Below are positions 62,508 to 64,000 of a stretch of 64,000 bases of DNA, in pieces; the first letter of the stretch is position 1; the number at the start of each line of letters is the position of its first letter. Both the position numbers and the translations under genes were made by a program. This DNA comes from Candidatus Vecturithrix granuli. Its GTDB lineage: Bacteria; Moduliflexota; Moduliflexia; Moduliflexales; Moduliflexaceae. The stretch lies in assembly GCA_000739535.1 (NCBI GenBank), contig DF820475.1, forward strand, positions 87,684 to 151,683, given 5' to 3'. The notes below the pieces were generated by a model. It saw only the letters and a program-made list of their open reading frames with translations. It did not search any database and was not told the DNA's origin.

Positions 62508-63467
62508 TTACTGCGCGCCCTTTTCGTTAAAATATTTCATTGCACCAGGATGCAAGGGAATCGGGCTATTGATCGCGTTTTGAGGCGTAAAAAGCTGCGC
62601 AATCGGATGGACATTCACCAGCGCATATTGGCCTTCAGTCACATTTTCGAAGATCGTTTTGACAAGGTTATAGGCGAGTTCCTCATCCATATCCTGGTGA
62701 ACCACCATTACATTGGAGTCTCCCAGGCACAGGACATCCTCAGGAATATCGGAGTAGGTGCCGCCTGGAATGACGCTTTTAATATAATAGGGGTATTTTT
62801 CTATCAGTTTATTCACCATCTCTTCTTCCAGGGGGACAAGTTCAATATCTCGGGTAGCCCCCAGATCCATAATCGCAGAAGCCGGATAGGCAAAATTAAA
62901 GAAGGCGACATCAATCGTGCCATCTTTCAAGGCCTGCACCATCTCAGACTGAGACAGGTTGGCAAGGGTTAGATCCTTTTCCAGATCAAACCCATACTCT
63001 TCCAAAATGGCTCTGGCCATCGTGGCGCACCCGCTGCCGGGCACATCAATGCTGACTTTTTTGCCTTTCATATCCTTGACAGATTTGATTCCGGAATCTT
63101 TCAGCACAACAATATGTTCCGGGGCCGGATACATTTGAAACAGCGATACTAAAGGATACGCTTTTTCAAAGGGATCCTCGCCTTTGGTGGCTTTATACGC
63201 CACGCTGCCCATGACCATGCCCATATCGGTCTCTTGCGCCCCAACCAGACGCGAATTTTCAACCGATGCACCCGTGGATTCCGATGCGCAGCGCACCCCG
63301 ATATCGGCTTTTTCAATCACGACTGCCATGCCGCCGCCCAGGGGATAGTACACGCCGCCCGGGCTTCCGGAACCTAAAGTAATAAATTTTTTCTGAGCGA
63401 AAAGCGGGGATGTGATGCTAAGAACAACGACCAGAACGATGGCTGTGAATACAACGACTTTTTTCAT
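62508..63467 (-). CDS. TAXI-family TRAP solute-binding protein
   Basis: A 319-aa periplasmic binding protein. ATG 63467 has AGGAGGGTGAG upstream and starts a signal peptide (MKKVVVFTAIVLVVVLSITS; cleavage near residue 24). The mature start FITLGSGSPGGVYYPLGGGMAVVIEK is the TAXI signature. Further KSVKDMKGKKVSIDVPGSGCATMARAILEEYG lies near 115-147. It binds an organic acid for the downstream TRAP permease. The longer frame to 63551 is not accepted. Confidence 0.94.
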   Translation of the reverse strand: MKKVVVFTAIVLVVVLSITSPLFAQKKFITLGSGSPGGVYYPLGGGMAVVIEKADIGVRCASESTGASVENSRLVGAQETDMGMVMGSVAYKATKGEDPFEKAYPLVSLFQMYPAPEHIVVLKDSGIKSVKDMKGKKVSIDVPGSGCATMARAILEEYGFDLEKDLTLANLSQSEMVQALKDGTIDVAFFNFAYPASAIMDLGATRDIELVPLEEEMVNKLIEKYPYYIKSVIPGGTYSDIPEDVLCLGDSNVMVVHQDMDEELAYNLVKTIFENVTEGQYALVNVHPIAQLFTPQNAINSPIPLHPGAMKYFNEKGAQ

Positions 63468-63618
63468 AATACTCACCCTCCTGTGGAAAGATTGATTTGT
63501 AATGCGAACTTTCACAATTGATGATTTGAAAGCATTCTCATCAAACTTCAAAACTCATGATTCTGTCAAGTTTTTTTCCGATTGAAAAATTGCGAGAGGC
63601 TGTGCCATCCCAAAGAAA

Positions 63619-63650
63619 AACGCCCTGCGTGTTCAGACAAGCAGGGCGTT
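63619..63650 (-). terminator. Rho-independent terminator of the PEP-CTERM gene
   Basis: Arms AACGCCCTGC and GCAGGGCGTT with a 12-nt loop. On the minus strand the stem is followed directly by a TTTTT run (complement of 63616-63620). Confidence 0.85.
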
Positions 63651-63680
63651 GGCGGGAAGGAGGGGAGAGGGGAAGGTAAT

Positions 63681-63959
63681 TTATTTTTTCATCCGTTTGC
63701 GGCCAATTCCGAGAACTCCAATCAATCCAATACCAAGTAAGAACACAGTTGAAGGTTCGGGGACAATAGCGCCTTCGATTACAGCATTGCCGCACGACAT
63801 TGCCCAGTGCAGCCCCATTAAATCACCTGGTTTCATGTTCAAAGCAGAAATATCAAAGCTGACGGAGAGATAATCCAGCCCAGAATTCGGAACGTCAACG
63901 ATTTTTACATTTCCGTCTGCAACTTTATTATTAAGAAGCTGTTTTAAAAGTCCATGCAA
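63681..63959 (-). pseudogene. PEP-CTERM-anchored protein, C-terminal fragment (5' part interrupted)
   Basis: About 92 codons ending in an excellent PEP-CTERM signal: VPEPSTVFLLGIGLIGVLGIGRKRMKK, that is VPEP motif, hydrophobic helix and basic tail. Upstream is LDYLSVSFDISALNMKPGDLMGLHWAMSCGNAVIEG, typical of the conserved C-terminal region of a PEP-CTERM family. The frame goes no further than the stop at 63990-63992, and only a TTG could start it. The codons near the 5' end lie in a dispersed repeat (about 63936-63997) also present at 32013. So the gene was probably truncated by that repeat, although the rest could lie in another frame outside the window. PEP-CTERM sorting implies an exosortase in this organism. 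Confidence 0.7.
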
Positions 63960-63997
63960 CGGACATTTCGAGAGAGGTGAACAGGAGTGTCAAAGCT
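63936..63997. repeat. Dispersed repeat at the right edge, copy of 32013-32075
   Basis: GAAGCTGTTTTAAAAGTC, then CATGCAACGGACATTT and ACAGGAGTGTCA. The blocks match the copy at 32013 in the same order. It may extend beyond the window. Confidence 0.55.
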
Positions 63998-64000
63998 CTG

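Overview
The window reads as a piece of chromosome from an anaerobic, motile, Gram-negative-type bacterium. The signs are a PEP-CTERM sorting tail, three methyl-accepting chemotaxis proteins, periplasmic-binding-protein ABC and TRAP transporters, a rubrerythrin-like protein, and a large block for folate-bound C1 metabolism and flavin-based electron transfer. There is no rRNA gene and no strict taxonomic marker. The heavy load of short palindromic repeats and the Hdr/Nuo hybrids would suit a large-genome uncultured lineage such as Modulibacterota (KSB3), but that placement is a guess.

Layout. 1-6.3 kb: split transketolase, an Rbs-type sugar ABC importer and a short-chain dehydrogenase. 6.4-18 kb: RlmD, a pterin-dependent (corrinoid-type) methyltransferase, a rubrerythrin-like protein, a Cache chemoreceptor, a DeoR regulator with a divergent MFS carrier, an FlxA/HydG-like flavoprotein, RidA, Dtd, a metallo-beta-lactamase fold hydrolase and a nucleosidase. 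18-37 kb: a cyclic-di-GMP-I riboswitch, then folD, an HdrA-like protein, MvhD, MetV, MetF, HdrC, HdrA(N)-NuoE, NuoF, NuoG(N)-HdrA(C)-HdrA, a second MvhD/FlxD, a chemoreceptor and two FlxB/FlxC-like iron-sulfur proteins. 37-43 kb (mostly minus strand): Aat, a class V aminotransferase, an amino-acid ABC importer and a PHP phosphoesterase. 43.5-49.6 kb: RpiR/MurR regulator with two operators, a sugar ABC importer lacking its ATPase, an isomerase/epimerase and a URO-D-family protein. 50-57 kb: chemoreceptor, tandem-HNH endonuclease, a 5'-truncated type III mod gene and an apparently intact res gene. 57.4-64 kb (minus strand): gltX with a downstream tRNA-Gln split by an intron, a TAXI-TRAP transporter operon and a broken PEP-CTERM gene.

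How it works together (inference). FolD and MetF/MetV make the methyl branch of the Wood-Ljungdahl pathway. HdrA, HdrC, MvhD, NuoEF and Flx parts next to them would link NAD(P)H to MetF and ferredoxin by electron bifurcation. No HdrB is present, so MetFV rather than a heterodisulfide is the likely terminal acceptor. One HdrA is physically split: its N-terminal half is fused to NuoE and its C-terminal half to the NuoG N-terminus, with nuoF between.

The other standout is an apparently ORF-less group II intron of 538 nt in the anticodon loop of tRNA-Gln(CUG), between U33 and C34, with a recognisable domain V and a six-base EBS1/IBS1 match. The window is also packed with palindromic repeats and TA-ended MITE-like elements. 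Several supply the stop codon of the upstream gene, and three palindromes sit in frame inside enzyme genes.
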